Source of the DNA: Rhodococcus sp. (in: high G+C Gram-positive bacteria)
GTDB taxonomy: Bacteria; Actinomycetota; Actinomycetes; Mycobacteriales; Mycobacteriaceae
Direction of reading: 5' to 3'
DNA length: 54,660 nucleotides
NCBI RefSeq assembly: GCF_023264675.1
Contig: NZ_JAHFVG010000039.1
Location: forward strand, 1-54,660
Positions within the stretch are counted from its first letter, which is position 1. Each line of letters begins with the position of its first letter. Below, piece by piece: positions 26,344 through 33,829 of the stretch. The notes under the pieces are model-generated. The model was not told the DNA's origin. It ran no database searches and saw nothing but the letters and a program-made list of their open reading frames with translations. A program made the translations under genes and the position numbers.

Positions 26344-27431
26344 GTGACCAGTTCCTTCTCGGGGGCCGTGGCGACGTCGTCCGGTTCGTCGGCGACCTTC
26401 TTCTTTCGTCGTAGCGCGAAGAGCCCGGCGATACCGGCAGGGAAGAACCCGACGACGACGATGAACAGCAGGCCCTGCGCGTAGGTCCAGCCGGACGGGA
26501 ACTGCTCGGAGAGCGTTGTTTGCGCCCAGGCGACGCCGAGTGCGCCGAGTACGGGACCGAGCAGGGTGGTGCGGCCACCGATGGCCACACCGATCAGGAA
26601 CGCGATGGAGGGAACGATGCCGACGTCGTTGGGGGAGACGATGCCGACGATCGGGACGAACAGTGCCCCGGCGAGACCGGCGAAGAACGCTGCGGTGACG
26701 TAGGCGACGATCTTGACGTTGGCCGGGTCGTAGCCCAGGAATCGCACTCGCTCTTCTTGATCACGGACGGCGACCAGCAGTTCGCCGTAGCGCGAGTACA
26801 TCAGCTGCCGGGTGATGGCGACGACCACCAGCAACACGCCCGCCGCGATGAAGAACAGCATCTGCTTGTTGACCGGATCGTTGAGGTTGAACCCGAAGAA
26901 CGTGCGGAACCTGTTGAGTCCATTGGACCCACCGGTACTCTGCTGGCCGATCAGCAGAATCGCGAATGCGGCCGCGAGCGCCTGGCTGAGGATCGCGAAG
27001 TAGGCACCCTTGACGCGGCGTTTGAAGACGCCGAGACCGAGAACCAGGGCAACCAGCGCTGGAACGAAGAGGATTCCGAGGATGGTGACGAAAGGCGACT
27101 GGAACGGCACCCAGTACGACGGCAATTCCCGGATACCGGCGATGGACATGAAGTCCGGGACCGCGTCGCCGCGGATGTCGGCGTCGGCGATCTTGAGGTG
27201 CATCGCCATGATGTAGGCGCCCAGGCCGAAGAACACACCCTGGCCCAGCGTCAGCATCCCACCCCGGCCCCATGCCAATCCGATACCGACCGCAACGATG
27301 GCGTAGCAGATGAACTTGCCGAGCAGATTGAGCCGGAATTCGCTGAGAACTGCAGGCGCAACGGCGAAGAGGAGGATGGCGGCAATGGCAAAACCAAGCC
27401 AGGCACCACGCTTCTGGATGAAGGTACTCAC
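26340..27431 (-). CDS. urtC: Urea ABC transporter permease UrtC
   Basis: A 363-residue LivM-type permease with about 9-10 membrane helices. WGRGGMLTLGQGVFFGLGAYIMAMHL is the typical first periplasmic/transmembrane block and IAFLIGVAIGGRTTLLGPVLGA the conserved coupling region. The charged C-terminus (RRKKKVADEP) is cytosolic. It overlaps urtB and urtD by 4 bases each. Confidence 0.92.
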   Translation of the reverse strand: MSTFIQKRGAWLGFAIAAILLFAVAPAVLSEFRLNLLGKFICYAIVAVGIGLAWGRGGMLTLGQGVFFGLGAYIMAMHLKIADADIRGDAVPDFMSIAGIRELPSYWVPFQSPFVTILGILFVPALVALVLGLGVFKRRVKGAYFAILSQALAAAFAILLIGQQSTGGSNGLNRFRTFFGFNLNDPVNKQMLFFIAAGVLLVVVAITRQLMYSRYGELLVAVRDQEERVRFLGYDPANVKIVAYVTAAFFAGLAGALFVPIVGIVSPNDVGIVPSIAFLIGVAIGGRTTLLGPVLGALGVAWAQTTLSEQFPSGWTYAQGLLFIVVVGFFPAGIAGLFALRRKKKVADEPDDVATAPEKELVT

Positions 27432-28312
27432 ACCAAACTCCTTGTCTTGACCGCGAACAGGCCTTGCGGGCGGGCTTGGAGGAAGATCACGATGAGGACG
27501 AAGAGAACCACCTTGGCGATCGACGCCGTCGTGCTGTATTCGATGAACGAGTTGATGATGCCGAGCGCGAAGGCGGCGATGACGGCCCCCTTGATCTGGC
27601 CGAGACCACCGACGACGACCACCAGGAATGCGTCGATCAGATAGCTCTGCCCGACGGTGGAACTGGTCGATCCGATCAGCGTCAGTGCGACACCGGCGAC
27701 ACCGGCGAGCCCCGACCCGATGAAGAACGTCGAGATGTCCGTCTTCCGTGAGGAGATGCCGGACGTCTCGGCGAGATCGCGATTCTGCACCACCGCGCGA
27801 ATGCGTCGACCCATCGGGGTTGTCTTGAGCGCGAACGAGAGTACGACGACACAGATGATGGCGAGTACGAGGATGAAGATGCGTGTCTTGGGGACGACGG
27901 CACCGAGGATGTCGACTCCGCCGGACAACCAGCCGGGAGAGACGACGTTGACGGCCGGCGCGCCGAAGATGTCGCGGGCAAGCTGTTGGAGTACGAGGCC
28001 GACGCCGAACGTGACGAGCAGCGTGTCCAGCGGGCGGTGGTACATGCGCTGGATGAGTGTGACTTCGAGCAGCACACCCATCGCGCCGCCCACGAAGAAT
28101 CCGACGATCAGTGAGATGAACAGGGACGCTCCGCCGGTGGAGACCACCTGCTGTACGACGTACGCGGTGTATGAACCGGCCATGATGAATTCACCATGAG
28201 CCATGTTGATGACGCCCATCTGACCGAACGTCAGTGAGAGTCCGAGTGCGGCGAGCAAGAGAATCGATCCGATGCTCAGGCCGGTGAACAGCTGCCCGAC
28301 TACGACATCCAT
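27428..28312 (-). CDS. urtB: Urea ABC transporter permease UrtB
   Basis: A 294-residue LivH-type permease with about eight membrane helices; LSLTFGQMGVINMAHGEFIMAGSYTAY and VVVGGLGQIKGAVIAAF are family hallmarks. It forms the channel with UrtC. A 92-base gap holding a 20-bp-arm perfect hairpin separates it from urtA, unlike the overlapping urtB-C-D-E junctions. Confidence 0.92.
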   Translation of the reverse strand: MDVVVGQLFTGLSIGSILLLAALGLSLTFGQMGVINMAHGEFIMAGSYTAYVVQQVVSTGGASLFISLIVGFFVGGAMGVLLEVTLIQRMYHRPLDTLLVTFGVGLVLQQLARDIFGAPAVNVVSPGWLSGGVDILGAVVPKTRIFILVLAIICVVVLSFALKTTPMGRRIRAVVQNRDLAETSGISSRKTDISTFFIGSGLAGVAGVALTLIGSTSSTVGQSYLIDAFLVVVVGGLGQIKGAVIAAFALGIINSFIEYSTTASIAKVVLFVLIVIFLQARPQGLFAVKTRSLV

Positions 28313-28342
28313 GAAGGCTCCTTATGGGAGGCGGCTTCGCCG

Positions 28343-28388
28343 CATGTGAGCGCGAATACATAACCAGCTATGTATTCGCGCTCACATG
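28343..28388. repeat. Perfect 20-bp inverted repeat between urtA and urtB
   Basis: CATGTGAGCGCGAATACATA and its exact reverse complement are separated by six bases. There is no T run on the urt strand, so it is more likely an RNA-stabilising stem-loop or partial attenuator that lets the binding-protein mRNA accumulate over the permease mRNA than a full terminator. Confidence 0.8.
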
Positions 28389-28404
28389 GGAGGAGCGCCG
28401 AATA

Positions 28405-29679
28405 TTAGTTGAGGTCGGATGCCCAGTCGTAGGTCTCCAGGAAGGGATCGGGTGCGATTGCCGTCGGCGACTCCCAGACGGTGTAGATCAAGCCGTCCGG
28501 ACGGATCTCGCCGATGCGAGCGGTCTTGGAGATGTGATGGTTGTCGCCGTCGATGACGACCTCACCCTCGGGTGCGGCAAAGCTGACACCGTCGGCGGCG
28601 GCCTGAATGTCGGCCACCGCGAACGAGTTCGCCTTCTCGACGGTGTTCTTCCACAGGTACACCGAGGTGTACGCGGCTTCCATCGGATCCGAGGTCGGCT
28701 TGTCGGCGCCGTATTTCGCCTTGTAGTCGGCGACGAACTTGGTGTTCTCGGGGCTGTCGACGGTCTGGTAGTAGTTCCACGCCGTCAGCTGGCCCTCGAT
28801 GTTCTGGGCACCGATACCGGCAACCTCTTCTTCGGCGATGGATACCGAAAGAACGGGCATGTCAGCGGCTTTGAGACCGGCATTGGTGTACTCGCGGAAG
28901 AATGCGACGTTGGAGTCACCGTTGAGGGTGTTGAAGACGGCATCGGCGTCGGCGGAGCGGACCTTGTTGACGATGGTCGAGAAGTCGGTCGAGCCGAGCG
29001 GGGTGTAGTCCTCACCCTTGATCTCGATGCCGTTGGCCGCGGCGTACGCCTTGATCTCGCGATTGGCGGTCTGCGGGAACACGTAATCGCTGCCCACCAG
29101 GTAGAGGGACTTGACGCCCTTCTCCTTCAGGTAGTCGAGGGCAGGAATGATCTGCTGGTTGGTGGTTGCTCCGGTGTAGAAGATGTTCTCCGACGCCTCG
29201 AGGCCCTCGTACTGAACGGGGTAGTAGAGCAACGCGTCGTTGTCCTCGAAGACGGGCAGCATGGCCTTGCGCGACGACGAGGTCCAGCCGCCGAATACTG
29301 CTGCGACGCAATCGCTGCTGATGAGCTTCTCGGCCTTCTCGGCGAATACGGTCGGTTCGGAGGCGCCGTCTTCGGCGACTACCTCGATCTGCTTGCCGTT
29401 GACGCCGCCGGAGGCATTGATTTCCTCGATGGCCAGTGCAATCGAATCACGCACGGTCACTTCGCTGATGGCCATGGTGCCGGACAGTGAGTTGAGAGAT
29501 CCGACCTTGATGGTGCTTCCCGAGGTGTCGACGCAGGACTCGGCCGTGGTGCCTCCGTCGCCGGATGCAGTGTCACTGGCCTTGCTGCCGCAGGCGGTGA
29601 GCGCCAAGCCGACCATTGCCAACGCGGCCGGAGCAACCAGCGCGCGCCTGGCGAAATTGTGAGAAGGAAGAGCAGGCAT
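28405..29679 (-). CDS. urtA: Urea ABC transporter substrate-binding lipoprotein UrtA
   Basis: A 424-residue periplasmic-binding protein with a lipoprotein signal (ALVAPAALAMVGLALTACGS). Mature segments KVGSLNSLSGTMAISEVTVRD and CVAAVFGGWTSSSRKAMLPVFED are characteristic of the UrtA/amide-binding (FmdD) group. ATG 29679 is chosen: AAAGG precedes it and the signal peptide begins at once, whereas the open frame to 30036 crosses the divergent regulator's promoter. Urea is the most likely ligand; short-chain amides remain possible. First gene of urtABCDE. Confidence 0.92.
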   Translation of the reverse strand: MPALPSHNFARRALVAPAALAMVGLALTACGSKASDTASGDGGTTAESCVDTSGSTIKVGSLNSLSGTMAISEVTVRDSIALAIEEINASGGVNGKQIEVVAEDGASEPTVFAEKAEKLISSDCVAAVFGGWTSSSRKAMLPVFEDNDALLYYPVQYEGLEASENIFYTGATTNQQIIPALDYLKEKGVKSLYLVGSDYVFPQTANREIKAYAAANGIEIKGEDYTPLGSTDFSTIVNKVRSADADAVFNTLNGDSNVAFFREYTNAGLKAADMPVLSVSIAEEEVAGIGAQNIEGQLTAWNYYQTVDSPENTKFVADYKAKYGADKPTSDPMEAAYTSVYLWKNTVEKANSFAVADIQAAADGVSFAAPEGEVVIDGDNHHISKTARIGEIRPDGLIYTVWESPTAIAPDPFLETYDWASDLN

Positions 29680-29883
29680 CTTTGTGGCCTTTCGCCTGTA
29701 TACGGAGTTGTATTCGCGATTGCAGACAGTAAAGGGAAAGTATTGCGCGGGTATGTTCTGCGGTGACGAGTTCGTTTCGTGCGTTACCGCGCTGTAAACA
29801 TGCTGGGGCACTGCCCATCCGGATCGGGACCCGCTTCGAGAGGTATCGCCGGTTGTGGACGTCGTTGCGACAGGCGTACTAGA

Positions 29884-29934
29884 AATGACAAGCAGGGTTG
29901 ACATATTTTGACAAGTGGAGTTGACTTTTGTCAT
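29884..29934. promoter_or_regulatory. TGACA repeat cluster upstream of XRE regulator
   Basis: TGAC(A/T) recurs at 29886, 29899, 29909 and 29922 with spacings of 13, 10 and 13 bases, and the last forms the inverted repeat TGAC-TTTT-GTCA (29922-29933) that runs into the regulator's ATG. Spacing near one helical turn and overlap with the start suggest autoregulation. TTGACA may also supply a -35 element. Confidence 0.55.
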
Positions 29935-30142
29935 GACCAACGCGCTGAAGAGTAATGCGGTGCGTGAGTTCCGGAAGGCTGCGAGGCTCACGCAGGCGGA
30001 GCTGGGAAAGGCATGCGGAGTCAGTAGGCAAAGCATCGTCTCGGTCGAAGGCGGCGACTACGCCCCGAGTGTCTATCTGGCACTGAAGCTTGCGAAGGCC
30101 CTGGACACCACTGTCGAGACATTGTTCGGAGAAGGAGAGTGA
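29933..30142 (+). CDS. Small XRE-family HTH regulator
   Basis: A 69-residue DNA-binding protein made only of a Cro/C1-type helix-turn-helix: VREFRKAARLTQAELGKACG, SRQSIVSVEGGDYAPSVYLA. It closely resembles the small regulators often found next to short membrane proteins in bacteria and archaea. ATG 29933 is preferred over the upstream in-frame start because it overlaps the TGAC/GTCA site. It is followed at once by two paralogous membrane-protein genes, forming a three-gene operon divergent from urtA. Confidence 0.9.
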   Translation: MTNALKSNAVREFRKAARLTQAELGKACGVSRQSIVSVEGGDYAPSVYLALKLAKALDTTVETLFGEGE

Positions 30143-30147
30143 CGACC

Positions 30148-30660
30148 ATGTTCATCAGCACCATGCGCTTCGTCGGCGACCTGGACGACGAGTTCTACGA
30201 CGACGAACGACAACGTGACGTGTGGAACGAGGCATCCGCCGTCGGGTTCCAGCTGTTCTACTGGGTGTCGCTGATCGCGTGCTGCATCCTGCCGTGGGTC
30301 GCCGGGGTGACCGGGAGCTGGATCACGCTGGGGATTCTGATCGTGTTCGTGACTATCAGTGCAGTCGTGGTGTCCTATGCCAGGGCCCGCGGACTGGACC
30401 TGTATACCTCGCAATCGTTGCTGACTCCCCGAGTCGTGACGGCCACCGGTCTGTACCTGATTGCGGCTCTGTCGGCGATCGCAACACTGTTCGTGAAACT
30501 CGCCGATGCCGGTTCCTCGATCTTCATCGGCATGGCGATCGGCACTTGTGTCGGCGGCGGCTGCGGGGTGTACGGCATCCTCCGCAAGCGACGTCTGAAT
30601 CATGAAGGCGATGCACGCGCCGAAGCGGCAGAGCTGCTCGAGCTCGAGAAAGAAGGGTGA
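30148..30660 (+). CDS. Membrane protein, first of tandem pair
   Basis: About 170 residues with four predicted helices after a soluble acidic N-terminus. The segment VGDLDDEFYDDERQRDVWNE is nearly identical in the next gene. Helices lie at about residues 33-52, 56-78, 95-117 and 125-142; the C-terminus is charged (Arg then Glu-rich). The name of the family is not known to me. ATG 30148 has GGAG ten bases upstream; GTG 30139, overlapping the regulator's stop, is an alternative. It is probably controlled by the XRE protein. Confidence 0.8.
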   Translation: MFISTMRFVGDLDDEFYDDERQRDVWNEASAVGFQLFYWVSLIACCILPWVAGVTGSWITLGILIVFVTISAVVVSYARARGLDLYTSQSLLTPRVVTATGLYLIAALSAIATLFVKLADAGSSIFIGMAIGTCVGGGCGVYGILRKRRLNHEGDARAEAAELLELEKEG

Positions 30661-30665
30661 TCGAG

Positions 30666-31148
30666 ATGAACGTTTTCATCAAGGCTTTGCGGGTCGTCGG
30701 GGATCTCGACGACGAGTTCTACGACGACGAACGCCAGCGTGATGTGTGGAACGAGGCCAGCGCCATCGGCTTTCAGCTGTTCTCGTGGACAGCGACGATC
30801 GGCGCAGCGATTCTTCCGTGGCTCGCGGGGGTGACCGGCGCGTGGATCAGCTTGGGAATTCTGATCACCACGACAGTCATCAGTGTGTTGACGATCGGCT
30901 ATGCGCGCTCGCGTAACGTCGACATCTACACCGCGTCGAGGGTGTGGCGATTGCGCGGATTCGTGGTTTCCGCACTACTGCTCGTCGGGTACTTCGGTGT
31001 TCTCGCCCGCCTTCAGCCGGATTTCAGAGCCGAGGCGAGCTCGTGGGTCGGTGGGTTCGTCGGCGCCGTCATCGGCGGAGGAGCCGTGATCCTGATCATC
31101 CGCCGGATGCGTAAGCGCAACGCGCGGTTCGAAGCCGGAGAGATCTAG
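30666..31148 (+). CDS. Membrane protein, second of tandem pair
   Basis: About 160 residues and a clear paralogue of the preceding gene: 28 of 30 residues match over the acidic N-terminal block and the four-helix plan is kept, but the C-terminal half has diverged and lacks the acidic tail. ATG 30666 is used; a GTG at 30657 overlaps the upstream stop. The pair arose by tandem duplication. Ends in a 4-base overlap with the convergent aguA gene. Function unknown; two subunits of one membrane complex is a reasonable guess. Confidence 0.8.
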   Translation: MNVFIKALRVVGDLDDEFYDDERQRDVWNEASAIGFQLFSWTATIGAAILPWLAGVTGAWISLGILITTTVISVLTIGYARSRNVDIYTASRVWRLRGFVVSALLLVGYFGVLARLQPDFRAEASSWVGGFVGAVIGGGAVILIIRRMRKRNARFEAGEI

Positions 31149-32167
31149 CGAGGAGACGGCTGATGCTGGGTGATGCAGTGGATGCCGCCGCCGCGCTCGA
31201 AGATGGGTCGCGCATCGACCGTCACCACCTTGCGTCCCGGATACACCTGCTGCAGAATCGATTTCGCCTCGCCGTCGACCGGATCGTCGTAACTGCACGC
31301 AATCACACCGCCGTTCACGACGAGGTGGTTGATGTAGCTGTAGTCGACGAATCCCTCGGCATCCTTCAGTGTTTCCGGCGCAGGCATTTCCACGATCGTC
31401 CACTCGTTGCCGTACCCGTCGTGCGAGTTACGCAGCGTGTCCAGCACAATTTTGCTCACCTCGAAATCGGGATGCGTCGGATCACGCTGAACGTGAACCA
31501 TCACGGTTCCCGGCGTCGGAATGGACGCAACGATGTCCACATGGCCGCGGGTGCCGAAGCGCTCCGAGTCCCTGGTCAGGCCCCGGGGCAGCCAGATGAC
31601 ATGCTTCGCGCCGATGGTGCGCGCGAGTTCGGCCTCGACGTCTGCCTTCGATAGCTCCGGATTGCGACCGGAATCCAATTGCACTGTCTCGGTGACCAAC
31701 ACGGTGCCGGTGCCGTCGACCTGAATGCCGCCGCCCTCGTTGACCATCGGCGACGCCACCCGCTCGACACCGGCAGTTTCGGCGACGAACCTGCCGATCT
31801 TCGAGTCCTTGTCCCACTGCGCCCAGTCCTGCGCGCCCCAGCCGTTGAACACCCAGTCGACCGCTGCGACCGAACCGTCGTCGGCGTGAACGAACGTGGG
31901 GCCGATGTCGCGCATCCAGGCGTCGTTCAACGGCTTTTCGACGATCTCGACGTCCGCGGAGAGGTACTTGCGTGCGAGTGCCACCTCCGAGGGATCGACG
32001 ACCATCGTCACCGGTTCGAACTCCAGAATTGCGTGCGCGACGGCCGCCCAGGTGGACCTGGCTTCGTCCTTTGCGGTCTCGGTGTCGCCGAGAGAGTAGC
32101 CCTCACAGGGAAACGCCATCCACACTTTGTCCTGAGGCGCGGTTTCCGCCGGCATGAGGTATGTCAT
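31145..32167 (-). CDS. aguA: Agmatine deiminase
   Basis: A 340-residue enzyme of the peptidyl-arginine-deiminase fold, converting agmatine to N-carbamoylputrescine and ammonia. The catalytic Cys lies near the C-terminus in FERGGGIHCITQ; NDAWMRDIGPTFV and GNEGGGIQVDG-like VNEGGGIQVDG supply the guanidine-binding acids; TRGHVDIVASI holds the catalytic His. It overlaps aguB by 4 bases (ATGA) and is co-translated. First-step partner of aguB for agmatine use. Confidence 0.93.
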   Translation of the reverse strand: MTYLMPAETAPQDKVWMAFPCEGYSLGDTETAKDEARSTWAAVAHAILEFEPVTMVVDPSEVALARKYLSADVEIVEKPLNDAWMRDIGPTFVHADDGSVAAVDWVFNGWGAQDWAQWDKDSKIGRFVAETAGVERVASPMVNEGGGIQVDGTGTVLVTETVQLDSGRNPELSKADVEAELARTIGAKHVIWLPRGLTRDSERFGTRGHVDIVASIPTPGTVMVHVQRDPTHPDFEVSKIVLDTLRNSHDGYGNEWTIVEMPAPETLKDAEGFVDYSYINHLVVNGGVIACSYDDPVDGEAKSILQQVYPGRKVVTVDARPIFERGGGIHCITQHQPSPR

Positions 32168-33150
32168 TTGACGACCGCGGTAGCTGCGTGGCCGTCGCCA
32201 TACGGGTGGGCCGTGTCGACGGGGTCGGTCAGCCTGCCGTACGTGTCGGGCCGGCGGGTGAGCAGGAACGGGAAAAGTTCGAGCCAGTCCCGACGCTGGT
32301 CCAGGTCGAGATCGGCGACGAGCACCGCAGGCTCGTCGCGCGGCGCTTGGACGAGCACGCGGCCGTACGGGTCGGAGATGAACGATGAACCGTAGAAGGT
32401 GATTTCGCCTTCGTCGCCGCACCGATTGGGGACCACCATGAACAGCCCGCTCGAGATTCCGTTGGCGACGATGACCTGCTGCCACAGCGGCTGCGTGTCG
32501 AACTTCGGAAACGTCGGCTCGGAGCCGATAGCCGTCGGGTAGGCGAGGATCTCGGCGCCGCCGAGTGAATAGCTGCGCGCGACCTCGGGGAACCATTCGT
32601 CCCAGCACGTCGGCAACCCGATGCGGGCGCCGTTCAGTCCCTCCGGCGAGTACACGGGGTACGGATCGTCCGCGGGCCCCGGGCGGAAGTAGGTGTCCTC
32701 GTAGTACCCCGCCGAGATGGGGATGTGCAGCTTCCTCGTGCGAGCGAGCAGTTCTCCGGTCGGGCCGACCATGATCGCGGTGTTGAAGCCGAGCCCGTCG
32801 TCGGCGGCGGATTTCTCGTACAACGACGCGTGGACGACGATGCCGTTCGAGCGCGCGGCCTCGGCGGCCAGCGAGAACGTCGGCCCCGTCAGTAGTTCCT
32901 CGGCGTCGTCACCGGGATTTGCCGGTGCGCGGGTGTCGGCGGGGTATCTCAGCAGTGCGATCTCCGGAAGGAACACCACCGTGGCGCCGAGGTCGGCGGC
33001 ATCCTTGATGGCGTCCAGAAGTTCCTGGCGCAGGGCGTCGGCGTCGGGATTCCAGCGGTGTTGCACCAGGCCCACGCGCAGCGGTGTGCGGTCGGTCGCG
33101 GTGGTGCGTGACAACGCCTCGGGGGCGGTGAGATTCGTGAGGGTCTGCAT
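32164..33150 (-). CDS. aguB: N-carbamoylputrescine amidase-type carbon-nitrogen hydrolase
   Basis: A 328-residue nitrilase-superfamily hydrolase. The catalytic triad is visible as Glu in FLPEIALL, Lys in TRKLHIPIS and Cys in LPTCWDEWFPE. With AguA encoded next it most likely releases putrescine, ammonia and CO2 from N-carbamoylputrescine. Its start lies 12 bases from a palindromic operator shared with the divergent TetR gene. Confidence 0.9.
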   Translation of the reverse strand: MQTLTNLTAPEALSRTTATDRTPLRVGLVQHRWNPDADALRQELLDAIKDAADLGATVVFLPEIALLRYPADTRAPANPGDDAEELLTGPTFSLAAEAARSNGIVVHASLYEKSAADDGLGFNTAIMVGPTGELLARTRKLHIPISAGYYEDTYFRPGPADDPYPVYSPEGLNGARIGLPTCWDEWFPEVARSYSLGGAEILAYPTAIGSEPTFPKFDTQPLWQQVIVANGISSGLFMVVPNRCGDEGEITFYGSSFISDPYGRVLVQAPRDEPAVLVADLDLDQRRDWLELFPFLLTRRPDTYGRLTDPVDTAHPYGDGHAATAVVK

Positions 33151-33161
33151 CGGGACTCCTG

Positions 33162-33184
33162 TTAAAACGAATGTGATTCGTTAA
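33162..33184. promoter_or_regulatory. Palindromic operator between aguB and tetR-type gene
   Basis: AACGAAT-GTG-ATTCGTT (33166-33182) is a perfect 7-bp-arm inverted repeat, extended by flanking TTAA on both sides. Position between divergent genes makes it the probable TetR-family operator. Confidence 0.75.
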
Positions 33185-33232
33185 GTATGGTGGACGTCTG
33201 GCTCTCATGCAACAGATGCGGAGAAAAAACTC

Positions 33233-33829
33233 GTGGGACGACCGTCCGCACCCTTGCTCGACCTGGACCGCATCACGACGGCGGCTCTCGATCTGGTCGA
33301 GGAATCCGGCGGCTTCACCATGCCTCAGCTGGCCAAGAAGCTGAAAGTAAGCCCGTCTTCGTTGTACAACCACGTATCCGGCCGCGACGCCATCGTCGAA
33401 CTCCTGCGTGGGCGCGCCATGTCCGAGGTGGAGATGCCCGCGGACGGCACCGGATGGCGAGAGGCCGTCGGGCAGATCGCGCGGGGGTACCGAAACAGCT
33501 ACGGCCGTTATCCCCGCCTCATCCCGCTGCTGACCGCGCAGGCCGTGAACAACAGCGCCGCGTTCGGCATGTACAACACTCTTGCCCGCGTGCTCACCGA
33601 GGCCGGCTTCGGACCGGTCGACGTGCTGCGCGTGATCACCGTCCTCGACAGCTTCGTCCTCGGGTCCGCTCTCGATCTCGCCGCGCCGGACGCTCCCTGG
33701 GAGAGCAGTGACGAGGTCGGCCCCGAATTCCGGGCAGCGCTCGACACTGCCGATACGCGTGAAGCCCGATCCGAAGATGCCTTCGAATTCGGGCTTCACG
33801 CGCTGCTGGCCGGGCTCAGTCCTCGATGA
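33233..33829 (+). CDS. TetR-family regulator of agmatine genes
   Basis: A 198-residue TetR-type repressor: the HTH is TMPQLAKKLKVSPSSLYNHV (about residues 29-48), followed by the alpha-helical ligand domain. GTG 33233. It diverges from aguB, with a 23-bp palindrome in between, so it probably represses aguBA and itself, relieved by agmatine or a breakdown product (inference). Its 3' end overlaps the convergent permease gene by 14 bases. Confidence 0.9.
   Translation: MGRPSAPLLDLDRITTAALDLVEESGGFTMPQLAKKLKVSPSSLYNHVSGRDAIVELLRGRAMSEVEMPADGTGWREAVGQIARGYRNSYGRYPRLIPLLTAQAVNNSAAFGMYNTLARVLTEAGFGPVDVLRVITVLDSFVLGSALDLAAPDAPWESSDEVGPEFRAALDTADTREARSEDAFEFGLHALLAGLSPR

Noticed and set aside
29680..29932. 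GlnR-type nitrogen box upstream of urtA
   Set aside because: GTAAC and GAAAC words occur on the minus strand near 29790, but spacing does not match the GlnR consensus.
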